From: CBDDDW01 sp965226805
Lineage (GTDB): Bacteria > Chloroflexota > Dehalococcoidia > Lucifugimonadales > JAGWBF01
Length of the DNA: 64,000 nt
Assembly: GCA_965226805.1 (NCBI GenBank)
Contig: CBDDDW010000021.1
Coordinates: 42,266-106,265, forward strand
Direction: 5' to 3'
A program made the position numbers and the translations under genes. Below are positions 1 through 6,853 of the stretch, in pieces. The notes below the pieces were generated by a model, which saw nothing but the letters and a program-made list of their open reading frames with translations, had not been told where the DNA came from and ran no database searches. Numbering within the stretch: position 1 is the first letter of the stretch; every line of letters begins with the position of its first letter.

Positions 1-216
1 TTGCTCGACCTTTCTTACGAAGAGGACGTCCGGGCCCAGGTGGACTTCAACGTGGTCATGACAGAGACCGGAGACCTGGTAGAGATTCAGGGGACAGCCG
101 AGGGGAATCCCTTTTCCAGAGACCTCGTCACTGAGATGATCTCCCTTGCAGCCAGAGGCATGGAGGGCCTTTTTCAGGCTCAGAAGGACGCCATACAGGC
201 GATAGGGACTTATTAG
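1..216 (+). CDS. rph: Ribonuclease PH, C-terminal part (5' end outside window)
   Basis: The frame is open from the first base, so only the last 71 residues of a longer gene are present. They carry the RNase PH tail signature: YEED at residues 6-9, D15-x-N17 followed by VVMT, and EIQGTAEG at 28-35, then the helical end. Known role of the family: phosphate-dependent 3'-5' exoribonuclease that trims tRNA precursor 3' ends in the cytoplasm; full proteins are about 240 residues. The next gene starts about 85 bases later on the same strand, so a shared transcript is possible. The match is by recalled motif only. Confidence 0.85.
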   Translation: MLDLSYEEDVRAQVDFNVVMTETGDLVEIQGTAEGNPFSRDLVTEMISLAARGMEGLFQAQKDAIQAIGTY

Positions 217-300
217 TCGACGGATTACGGAACCGGCTACCCATTGGCCTCCGTGACGGCAGGAGAAATTCATAATCCACACGGTATAGGAACCACTTCG

Positions 301-525
301 ATGCCGGTCAATGTCACACATGCAGCCGCGGCAGTGGCGAAAGCGTTACTGGATAGGCAGGAGCACGGTCCTAATCAGTTCGTGAGGCTTACATTAAAAC
401 CCGATGGCGGATTAGGGCTGTCTCTGGACGTGGCGAGGGAGGGAGACCACGTAGTAACGTACCAAGAGACCAAAGTTATGGTCGTCGGCCAGTCGGTGCG
501 GGAAGCCCTTTCCAACACCACCATT
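301..525 (+). pseudogene. HesB/IscA-like protein lacking cysteines, cut by an IS3 element
   Basis: Translation from the ATG at 301, preceded by AGGAA at 9 nt, gives about 75 native residues. The pattern is that of a HesB-like fold: an N-terminal helix with AAAAVAKALL, then vRLtLKPDGGLGLSLD strands and a VVTYQETKVMVV strand pair. No cysteine is present before the break, so it is not a canonical Fe-S carrier. At 526 the reading frame runs into the left end of an IS3-family element and ends at 564 with IS-encoded residues CRVSAQLDTIEA. The same tail appears wherever this IS end enters a gene (also at 42561). The missing C-terminus is probably short. The family assignment is tentative. Confidence 0.55.
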
Positions 526-637
526 TGTAGGGTGTCAGCGCAATTGGACACTATTGAGGCCTAGAAAACCGAAGAGGTTGGGGGTGGTAGAGGCTCCTTC
601 AGAGGGGTAGATTAACCCTAAGTGAAAGGAGTCATTG

Positions 638-1039
638 ATGACCCAGGTAGAGGATGAGGCCAGCCAAGCTGAGGAGCGAAGCCAGGAGACACGAAGCTTC
701 GTGCGTCAGGTCCGTGCAGCGACCCGCCGTAAGTATGCCCCTGAAGAGAAGATCCGCATCGTCTTGGAGGGGTTCAGACGGGAGACTACCGTTAATGACC
801 TGTGCCGACGGGAAGGAATCAAACCCCACTTCTACTACGCCTGGACGAAGGGGTTCATGGAAGCTGGGAAGGAGAAGTTGACTCGGGACAGTGTGCGTGA
901 TGCGACCCGGCAAGAGATAGAGCAGCTCAAGCGGGAGAACAGAGAACTGAAGCAGCTGGTGGGTGAGTTGTCCCTGGAGTTGCACCGCTTCAAAAAAACA
1001 GCTCTGCCGCCCCTACACGACAACGGCACCGTCGCATGA
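638..1039 (+). CDS. IS3 transposase OrfA (copy 1)
   Basis: This 133-residue protein has a helix-turn-helix in its first half (VLEGFRRETTVNDLCRREGI) and a leucine-zipper-like coiled coil in its second half (EIEQLKRENRELKQLVGEL), the usual layout of IS3-family OrfA. The ATG follows AAGGAG by 8 nt. It ends in an ATGA overlap with orfB, and an A7 tract at 992-998 just upstream could support frameshifting to a fused transposase. In this copy the fusion could not yield an active enzyme because orfB is cut. Confidence 0.85.
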   Translation: MTQVEDEASQAEERSQETRSFVRQVRAATRRKYAPEEKIRIVLEGFRRETTVNDLCRREGIKPHFYYAWTKGFMEAGKEKLTRDSVRDATRQEIEQLKRENRELKQLVGELSLELHRFKKTALPPLHDNGTVA

Positions 1040-1401
1040 GCGTAGTGGAACAATCGAAGGTCGTGGCTGAGGTGGAGCGACATGGTAGAGGGAAGAACAG
1101 GCGACTCAGGGAGCTTGGCATTTCCAGGAGCACGTATTATTGGTGGAGGTGGAGGCACCGGCAGGGTAGTTGGGAGGGTACGGAAGGAACTGAGAGGCCC
1201 TGGAATCGCCTGCGTCCAGAAGAGGAGGCAGTAGTGCTGGCGGCAGCCCGTGGGATGCCGACCTGGCGAAGCCGGCAGTTGGCGGCTTCGCTCACCGACC
1301 ACAGAGGCCTATCGGTCTCCGCCTCCACAGTCTATCGTATTCTGAGACGGGAGGGTCTGGTGAAACGGATCGAATACCAGTTGGCAGCGAGCAAAGAGTA
1401 C
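1036..1401 (+). pseudogene. IS3 transposase OrfB (copy 1), truncated
   Basis: The first about 122 residues match OrfB of the intact copies, including its HTH segment (ELGISRSTYYWWRWR). After the codons for SKEY at 1401 the sequence leaves the element and the frame closes at 1458 with unrelated residues. The integrase core with its DDE residues is entirely missing, so the product cannot catalyse transposition. Confidence 0.9.
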
Positions 1402-1417
1402 ACTCTGACCCCCGCGC

Positions 1418-2575
1418 TTACCAGAAGTGGTACATCTTGGCCGCGTTTTCGGAGGTGATCTTTCGCCGGACTTCGTCAGGCTGACCGGCGAACGCCTTAT
1501 CCAAAAACTCCCTGGACTTCGGCCACGTGGACTCGGCATGAGGGTAGTCGTTGCCCCACATCAAGCTGTCGACTCCCAGCACGTCGTGCATCTTGACCCC
1601 TATGGGGTCTTCCATGAACTCGGTGAAGATATTCGCCTTCCAGGTCTCGCTGGGGAGCAGCCCTCTCTCGGAGCGATAGCCCCCCACCATCTCCAGGCGC
1701 TCAGCGTACATGAAGTCCATCCGGTGCCACAGATGGGGAATCCAGGCGGCCTCGTGCTCCACCGACCCGACTTTCAGGTTGGGATAGCGGTCGAACACGC
1801 CGTTAAAAATCATGTCCGCGAGAGAGAACTGGACCCAATGCTCGATGGTTACTATGTCCGCCGCCGTCATCTCTGATTCATCAGCCGTGATCTTGCAGCC
1901 GGGGATGTTAGGGCGGGTAGTGAATACATGGAGGAGCAGGGGAATCTGGAGCTTCTCGGCAGTCTCCCACAGACGGTCATACACCGGCTGGCCGTAGGGC
2001 CTATCGCCCACTGGGTATTCCGGAATGAAGGCGCCGGCGAGGCCCAATGCAGAGCAACGCTCCAGCTCGGTGCAGGCGTCGTTCACATCGTCCACATTGA
2101 GCATCGCGATCCCCTTGAGCCGGTCCGGGTATGCGGAGCAGAAATCGGCCACGTAGTCGTTCCAGCCCCGGCAAATGGCAGAGAGTAGATCGCTCTCCTC
2201 CTCACGAATCCGGTACCAAGAGAGGCCCTGGGTTGGCTGGATGATGGCTCCCCAGATCCCATCCTCTTCCAGTGCTGGGATCATGGCGTGGGGATCGTAG
2301 GCCCCTTTCGGGACATCTTCCCAGCTCCCCTGAAAGGTTATATTCTCCGCGTCCTCATACCTCACACCCGCTTGGGAAAGGAAGCCAAAAGCGCTGGTCT
2401 CCATGCCACCGGCCACCCAGAAATCCGACTCCCAGGTGCCCTTCGCCGTGGCAAAGCCGGGCTTCTTCACCACTCGCGGGGCCCGGTCCTTGAAGCGCGG
2501 GTCGATCCATTTCTCCCATAGATCGGGTGACTCAACGACATGGCTATCGGCCGATATGACCTTATAGTCTGGCAT
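1418..2575 (-). CDS. Amidohydrolase-2 family enzyme (metal-dependent hydrolase/decarboxylase)
   Basis: A 385-residue protein of the ACMSD / gamma-resorcylate decarboxylase-like amidohydrolase family (TIM barrel, usually one divalent metal). The metal-site elements are visible: D10-S-H12-V-V-E15 at the N-terminus, a strand ending LLLH (H216), VEHE around 273-274 and GNDYPH with the catalytic Asp near 343. The start was set at MPDYKV because AGGAAGGA lies about 10 nt upstream; a longer reading to 2596 is possible. The stop lies 17 bases beyond the broken IS3 copy, so the gene seems complete. A strong promoter candidate is at 2620-2649. Substrate unknown. Such proteins are often listed as the catabolic expansion families of SAR202-like Chloroflexota (recalled). 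Confidence 0.9.
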   Translation of the reverse strand: MPDYKVISADSHVVESPDLWEKWIDPRFKDRAPRVVKKPGFATAKGTWESDFWVAGGMETSAFGFLSQAGVRYEDAENITFQGSWEDVPKGAYDPHAMIPALEEDGIWGAIIQPTQGLSWYRIREEESDLLSAICRGWNDYVADFCSAYPDRLKGIAMLNVDDVNDACTELERCSALGLAGAFIPEYPVGDRPYGQPVYDRLWETAEKLQIPLLLHVFTTRPNIPGCKITADESEMTAADIVTIEHWVQFSLADMIFNGVFDRYPNLKVGSVEHEAAWIPHLWHRMDFMYAERLEMVGGYRSERGLLPSETWKANIFTEFMEDPIGVKMHDVLGVDSLMWGNDYPHAESTWPKSREFLDKAFAGQPDEVRRKITSENAAKMYHFW

Positions 2576-2619
2576 AGCTGAAATCCTTCCTCTCACGTTT
2601 CTTGGGAAAAGCCTCCTTA

Positions 2620-2649
2620 TTAATACTTTAAGAGTGCCAGTGGTGTCAA
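2620..2649 (-). promoter_or_regulatory. Sigma-70-type promoter candidate for the 1418-2575 amidohydrolase
   Basis: On the minus strand a perfect TTGACA (2649-2644) is followed after 18 nt by TATTAA (2625-2620). The predicted transcription start is about 35 bases before the amidohydrolase ATG, with the ribosome binding site between. Seen by eye only. Confidence 0.55.
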
Positions 2650-2975
2650 TCCTTGGGTAGATGGAAGACGAGGGTGGACAACGGCTTCATGGTGGTCAGT
2701 TCAACGTAGAGGTCCAAGTCCAACAGGAAGAAATCCGGGGTCATCATCTCCACCACGCGATCACCGTCCCACCTCAACGGGAAAGAACGCGGCTCGTACA
2801 CCCAGTTCAGGCCGTAAAAGTCGAGAATCTGCGCAAACTCTTTCTCGCTAGGGTGGGCACAAGCAGGGGACTCCGCCCCCGTACCAACGGGCGGATGGGC
2901 AGTTTCCAGCTGGGCGCCATGTCCGCCCGTCCCACGATGTTGCCCCTGCGCCAACTCAACGCCTCCTACGCACAA
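2646..2975 (-). pseudogene. Fragment of a conserved protein region found with hypoxanthine phosphoribosyltransferase-like genes
   Basis: Residues 41 to about 100 of this frame (HPSEKEFAQILDFYG, EPRSFPLRWDG, TPDFFLLDLDLYVELTTMK) match a sequence I recall as attached to, or annotated as, hypoxanthine phosphoribosyltransferase in actinobacteria-like genomes. There the chain continues with a basic RKVRRLRELYP-like segment. Here it diverges immediately after ELTTMK and stops, and the first 40 residues look non-native, with no clear start or ribosome binding site. I therefore call it a decayed piece. The function of the full region is not certain to me. Confidence 0.45.
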
Positions 2976-3015
2976 TATCCCAGACCAGCAGACACATGGA
3001 GTTGAGGCTCAACGC

Positions 3016-4044
3016 TCATTTGAACTTCGGGATCACCTTCTCGGTAAGCAGCCTCATGGAGTTGATGACGCGGTCGTAGGGAATTTGGTTGCCGTAGTTC
3101 ATGTCGAGCACGACACCTGATATGCCCAAAGTCTCCTGGTACTCTTGGAGACGCTCCACCACTGCCTCAGGAGTCCCGTACACGACCTGTTGCTTCAGGA
3201 TCTCGTCGTAAGATACTCCGGCCAGGCTTTCCAGCCTTTCGGCGAGCTCTGGGGTAGCTGCCGTGGCGACTAGCTCTCTGTATCCCTCCCGCACCATACG
3301 GACTGTGCTGGCTTCCGGGTGCGACCGCGCTCGCTCGACGGTCTCGGCCACATATGCGGGCATCCGGAGCAATACGTCAGCATCCCCGGGATGCCCAGCC
3401 TCCCGCCAGGCGTCTCTGTACATCTTTAGCCTCCGCTGAAGCTCCGGTATCCCGATGGCGCCGCTGCTGAAGATGGGAAAACCAAGTTGTCCGATCAAGG
3501 AGTAGGTCTCTTCGCTGCCCACCGCGACCCGGGTCGGGGGATAGGGCTTTTGGAACGGCCTGGGTACGACGGTTACATCCTCGAATGAATAGAACTCGCC
3601 CTGGTAAGAGAACTTGTCGTGGCTCCAGGCCTTGATAATGACTTCCAGTGCTTCAAGGAAGCGGCCGCGACTCTCGGAGTAGGGTACATTGTAACCCTGA
3701 TAGTACCTGGTGAGTCCGCTTCGACCGACGCCGAACTCAAACCTTCCTCTGCTGACATGGTCCACCGTCGCCGCCTCTTCGGCGATGCGGAGTGGATTGG
3801 CCAGTGGCAAGACCTGGACGGCTAGCCCGATCCTTATCCTGCTGGTGCGGGAGGCGATGGCGGCGGCGATGATAAGGGGCGAGGCGAGCACCGCACGCTC
3901 CGGGCTGAAGTGATGCTCCCCCAGCCACACGCAGTCCATACCGAGCTTTTCCGCAGCGTCCACCTGATCGAAGGACTCTTCGAAGGCGTTCTCCTGCGTC
4001 ATACCTTCCCTGACGTGAAATTCGGTGTACATGCCGAAGTTCAT
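3016..4044 (-). CDS. LLM-class (luciferase-like) flavin-dependent oxidoreductase
   Basis: A 342-residue bacterial-luciferase-like TIM barrel. Visible family marks are CVWLGEHHFSPE (about residues 39-50), the RIRIGLAVQVLPLANPLRIAEE block and the RFEFGVGRSG loop that contacts the flavin phosphate. Members use reduced FMN (or F420) to oxygenate or reduce small organic substrates in the cytoplasm; specificity cannot be read from sequence. The ATG at 4044 has GGAGAG 6 nt upstream. It starts 22 nt after the stop of the seleno-glutaredoxin/DinB gene on the same strand, so the two are almost certainly co-transcribed and may work together. Confidence 0.9.
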   Translation of the reverse strand: MNFGMYTEFHVREGMTQENAFEESFDQVDAAEKLGMDCVWLGEHHFSPERAVLASPLIIAAAIASRTSRIRIGLAVQVLPLANPLRIAEEAATVDHVSRGRFEFGVGRSGLTRYYQGYNVPYSESRGRFLEALEVIIKAWSHDKFSYQGEFYSFEDVTVVPRPFQKPYPPTRVAVGSEETYSLIGQLGFPIFSSGAIGIPELQRRLKMYRDAWREAGHPGDADVLLRMPAYVAETVERARSHPEASTVRMVREGYRELVATAATPELAERLESLAGVSYDEILKQQVVYGTPEAVVERLQEYQETLGISGVVLDMNYGNQIPYDRVINSMRLLTEKVIPKFK

Positions 4045-4066
4045 CGTTTGCTCTCCGGGCTTGGGG

Positions 4067-4813
4067 CTACCACAGGAGGGTCAGCACATACTCAGGCGGA
4101 AACTCTGAGTCCTGCATCCGGCCCTGCGGGGCGATTCCAAAGTCCTCCAGAACGTAGTAGAGCTGGCGCAGGTGTTGGGTGGAGTGTCCCGCGATGAGGT
4201 CCAGCTGCTCGGCGCCACTCCTCAAGCCGGGGGCGGGCGGCGCGTTCAGCGCGTCCATGTCCTGATTTGGGACCCAGGCCCGGTACTCCTCCAGCACCCC
4301 TTCGCCAAACCGCGCGATCTCCAGGAAGCTCTCATAGGAGCGACCCGGAAGGTCTTGCTTGGCCTGGTCCTCCATGGGGAAGACCCCGGTCTCGACGGCA
4401 CGCATGACGCTCTGGATGTTGCGAAAGATGTGGTAGGCGAACTCTCGCATCGGGCGGTCCCTGTCGGGGGCCTTGAAGTCCAACTTGTCATCGGGCATCT
4501 GCCCAACGGCGCGATGGACGGCGCCGATTATGCGACCGATCAAGGGTAATGTCTCCGACGGTTCGCGGGGAGCGGCGGCAACGCCGAGCCCGAGGGCTTC
4601 AGAGAGATCGTTTGGGCGGAACCCAAGGATCTTCTGATCGCCTATTACAGTGAGGGGCACAGTGCGGACGCCCAGGGAGCGCAACTCTTCCAGGGCGCCA
4701 GGATGGTTCTCTATATCGCGACTCTCGAACTCGACACCGTTATCCGAAAGAAACTCTTTCGTGCGAGCACAGGTAGCTCAGCCAACCCGGGCGTAGACTC
4801 TTACGTCGCTCAT
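4067..4813 (-). CDS. Predicted selenoprotein: glutaredoxin-like domain (UxxC) fused to a DinB-like domain
   Basis: Read from the ATG at 4813 (AAAGGA 10 nt upstream), the frame has one TGA at codon 12 (4780-4778) and then runs unbroken to TAG at 4067: 248 residues with Sec. Around the TGA the protein reads VRVYARVG-U-ATC-ARTKEFL, a beta strand followed by the redox turn and helix of a glutaredoxin, with U12 and C15 in place of CxxC. The TVP cis-proline motif is at 51-53. Residues about 85-248 resemble DinB_2-type four-helix proteins, with possible metal ligands H128 and the H210-S-T-Q-H214 pair. DinB-fold enzymes include thiol-dependent transferases, so a thiol/selenol redox or detoxification job with the adjacent flavin enzyme is a reasonable inference. 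A plain nonsense mutation of a Cys codon is the alternative. No sel genes are in the window. Without readthrough, translation would have to restart inside. Confidence 0.75.
4745..4761 (-). promoter_or_regulatory. Candidate bacterial SECIS hairpin after the TGA
   Basis: On the minus strand, 16 nt after the TGA, CGAAAG (4761-4756) pairs perfectly with CTTTCG (4750-4745) around the five-base loop AGTTT. The loop starts 22 nt after the TGA and has G as its second base. Published bacterial SECIS models, as I recall, require an apical loop roughly 16-37 nt from the UGA with a G in the first two loop positions, and both conditions are met. Its presence inside the coding sequence is normal for bacterial SECIS. 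Not folded computationally. Confidence 0.55.
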
Positions 4814-4831
4814 GACATTTCCATCCTTTCA

Positions 4832-5028
4832 CAGGGTGCTGAAAAACCCTTTCCACCATCCCCCTGACCCCCTTCCCTTCGATAGACTCAGGACATGCTG
4901 GCCAGGAAGGGGGAGGAATTTACATCTGATGGACACCCATTCGGCTGGCTCAGGGCAGGCTCTCATCCGCCTGAGGCGGACCGGCAAAGGGGCTTCGCCC
5001 CTCTGCACTTCCCTTCTTCATCAGCCTC
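4832..5028 (+). repeat. Dispersed intergenic repeat, family A (copy 1)
   Basis: This roughly 200-bp element begins AGGGTGCTGAAAAACCCTTT. It contains CCCTTCGATAGACTCAGGAC, GGGGCTTCGCCCC, and ends near CTTCATCAGCCTC. Related copies lie at 14369-14524 (inverted), 31829-31898 (inverted, internally deleted), 45319-45530 and 49926-50050 (short). It has several internal inverted repeats and no open frame. It lies 19 bases upstream of the seleno-glutaredoxin gene, so it probably supplies or shapes that gene's leader. Confidence 0.8.
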
Positions 5029-5138
5029 TTCAGGGTCGATCGAGACCAGTAGGTCACTGCCCGCGGCGTCCCGGTTGCTCCCACAGTATGATATCGAAAT
5101 TTCAGGACATAGTAAAATTGGACCAGGCCAGGCGCTCC

Positions 5139-5981
5139 CTATCTCAGCCGCTTTGATTCATCGATGTACTCTTCCAGAACAGTGCGGTCCGCCCCCACCT
5201 CTATTGCCCGGTCGATGTCGTCTTGGGCCTGTGTGTCGAGGCCGAGGAGGGCATAGGCGATGGCACGGTTGGCGTAGGCCGGAGTGTCCAACGGGCTCAG
5301 GCGTATAGCCTCACTGTAGTCCGCGATGGCCTGCTGATACCGCTGTTGCTCGTAGTGGACCCACCCCCGGTTGTTGAAAGCGGCTGCCAGCTGAGGATCG
5401 AGGCGGATGGCGTCATTATAATCCTCGATGGCAGGTTGAAGCCGGCCCAGGTCGTCATGGACTATACCCCTGTTCAGATAGGCCAGAGCAAGCCGGGGAT
5501 TGAGCCTGATGGCCTCGTCGTAGCCTTCGATAGCCTGTGTATACTGGCCCAGCCTGTAATACGCGAGGCCCCAATTATAATGGACGTCCAGATCCTGAGG
5601 GATGAGGGTGATGGCCTCTTCATAGTCTTCGATGGCCCGCTGATGCTGGCCAAGCCCATGATGTGCCAGGCCACGGTTGTAATAGGCCTCGAAACCTTGA
5701 TAGCCGCCGATTCGGAAGCTCTCGTTGTAATCTTGTAAGGCCCGCTCATATCGGCCCAGCTCGTAGTATGCCAGGCCCCGATTGTAATACGCGTTGACAA
5801 TCTCTGGGTCGAGCCAGATGGCCTCATCGTAGCTGGCGATCGCTTCTTCCAGAAGCCCCTTTCTTTGAAGCTCGACGCCAGTGTTGTAATGCTCCGCAGC
5901 CTCCATGCCACCGCAACCCGACAATAATGCTGCCGCCATTGGAAGCATCGCGATGGTAAGAATCGAGGCTCTCGTAGGCAT
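5139..5981 (-). CDS. Tetratricopeptide-repeat lipoprotein
   Basis: The 280-residue product begins with a signal peptide and the lipobox LLSGC, so it should be lipid-anchored on the outer face of the cytoplasmic membrane. The rest is about seven tandem 34-residue TPR units, each with the YYNRGLAYYELGRYERAL-like consensus (NAYYNRGLAYYELGRY, VHYNWGLAYYRLGQY, LAYLNRGIVHDDLGR and so on). TPR proteins are protein-binding scaffolds; the partner is unknown. The start was taken as the ATG at 5981; a GTG one codon earlier is possible and no strong ribosome binding site is visible. It stands alone between family-A repeat DNA and a cupin gene on the same strand. Confidence 0.9.
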   Translation of the reverse strand: MPTRASILTIAMLPMAAALLSGCGGMEAAEHYNTGVELQRKGLLEEAIASYDEAIWLDPEIVNAYYNRGLAYYELGRYERALQDYNESFRIGGYQGFEAYYNRGLAHHGLGQHQRAIEDYEEAITLIPQDLDVHYNWGLAYYRLGQYTQAIEGYDEAIRLNPRLALAYLNRGIVHDDLGRLQPAIEDYNDAIRLDPQLAAAFNNRGWVHYEQQRYQQAIADYSEAIRLSPLDTPAYANRAIAYALLGLDTQAQDDIDRAIEVGADRTVLEEYIDESKRLR

Positions 5982-6104
5982 CACATCCCATATCTAGAGT
6001 GAGTGACCGATGTCATCGGGGTCAACAAGCGTGTTAATTGGGACACTGGTGGGCTAATATTGGCGGTCATTGAGCAGGACAGTGCACCTTGGAAGCCAAA
6101 GGGA

Positions 6105-6473
6105 TTATGCCGCCAGTGGAATGACAGCGTAGAACCGCGGCTCTTCGCCTACAACGCGAGTCGTATGTCCCCGGCCGGTGAGATCTTCGGCCAGCATGAT
6201 GTCCCCTGGGCCCACTCGGCTCACTGTGCCGTCGCTGGCGCCTAGCTCCGCCTCTCCGGACAGCGTGATCGTATATTGGCGCCGAGGAGCGTTGTGCCAG
6301 TCCAGGAAGTACCCGGCGGGTGCGCGCCGGAAAGTGATGCCGGTAGCGGTCTCCATTGGTGTCCCTTCTCCATAAGCTCCTTCGGTATCAAGGAAAGGCT
6401 CGAAGGGAGGAGTAACTTCTTCGATATGAGATAGCCCGTCATCACCAGTATATACCCGTAGGATCGTTGGCAT
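6105..6473 (-). CDS. Cupin-fold protein
   Basis: A 122-residue single-domain protein. The ATG at 6473 follows AAAGGAG by 6 nt, which fixes the start; an upstream reading to 6560 lacks a ribosome binding site. The core reads WHNAPRRQYTITLSGEAEL, then VGPGDIMLAEDLTGRGHTT, the two beta-barrel motifs of a small RmlC-like cupin. His residues near 69 and 106 could bind metal, though the first motif is less His-rich than in dioxygenase cupins. Function unknown; such proteins are often small-molecule isomerases, dioxygenases or sensor domains. Confidence 0.8.
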   Translation of the reverse strand: MPTILRVYTGDDGLSHIEEVTPPFEPFLDTEGAYGEGTPMETATGITFRRAPAGYFLDWHNAPRRQYTITLSGEAELGASDGTVSRVGPGDIMLAEDLTGRGHTTRVVGEEPRFYAVIPLAA

Positions 6474-6853
6474 GACATCTCCTTTCCGATCTTCCCGCCA
6501 CGCGGCGGATCCATTGTGTCCCGGCCCGTCTTCGTGTTCCTCGGTGAAGTAGGTGACCACCCGGCCAATACAGGCATGATACTCGTGGAGCCACAGAGAG
6601 GCAAGCTATCGCCGGCGTCACCGAGGAACCGCGCTCGACTTTTCCCCAAGGCAGCTCGAGTCGCCGACCTGGGGTGAATGCCCAGCCTCCGAAACTCGTC
6701 AAGACGAACGATAGTGCCGCGAATCTGTGAGATGAGTAGAATTGTATTGACATTGCGTCCACCATTTAGTAAGCTTCGGTGGCTTGTGAGCGCATACGAC
6801 CCGTGGCGCCTCACGTATGATCCGATCTAGCGTCGATGATGGAGGTAGTTCCA
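6474..6853. other. Intergenic gap between divergent cupin and SBP genes
   Basis: No convincing gene is seen: the open frames here lack ribosome binding sites and recognisable motifs. On the plus strand a perfect TTGACA at 6747-6752 is followed at 17 nt by TAAGCT, a poor -10, so a promoter for the SBP gene at 6854 is possible but weakly supported. Confidence 0.4.

Larger units (their letters stand above)
526..1401 (+). mobile_element. IS3-family element, copy 1 (left 876 bp only)
   Basis: The left end TGTAGGGTGTCAGCG begins at 526. The sequence matches the intact 1539-bp copy at 28228-29766 up to 1401, then changes abruptly to the end of the neighbouring amidohydrolase. The right 660 bp, including the right inverted repeat and most of orfB, is missing. 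It differs from the other copies at several bases (for example RKYA for RKYT, HFYY for HSYY, GKEK for GKER in OrfA), so it is an older insertion. No target duplication can be tested because the right end is lost. Confidence 0.9.

Noticed and set aside
244..300. TTG at 244 as the start of the HesB-like gene
   Set aside because: The ATG at 301 has a better ribosome binding site and begins at the domain edge (MPVNVTHAAAAV).
4850..5035. Tandem or interspaced repeats suggestive of CRISPR
   Set aside because: The repeats are single dispersed elements with no regular spacers; no cas genes are present anywhere in the window.
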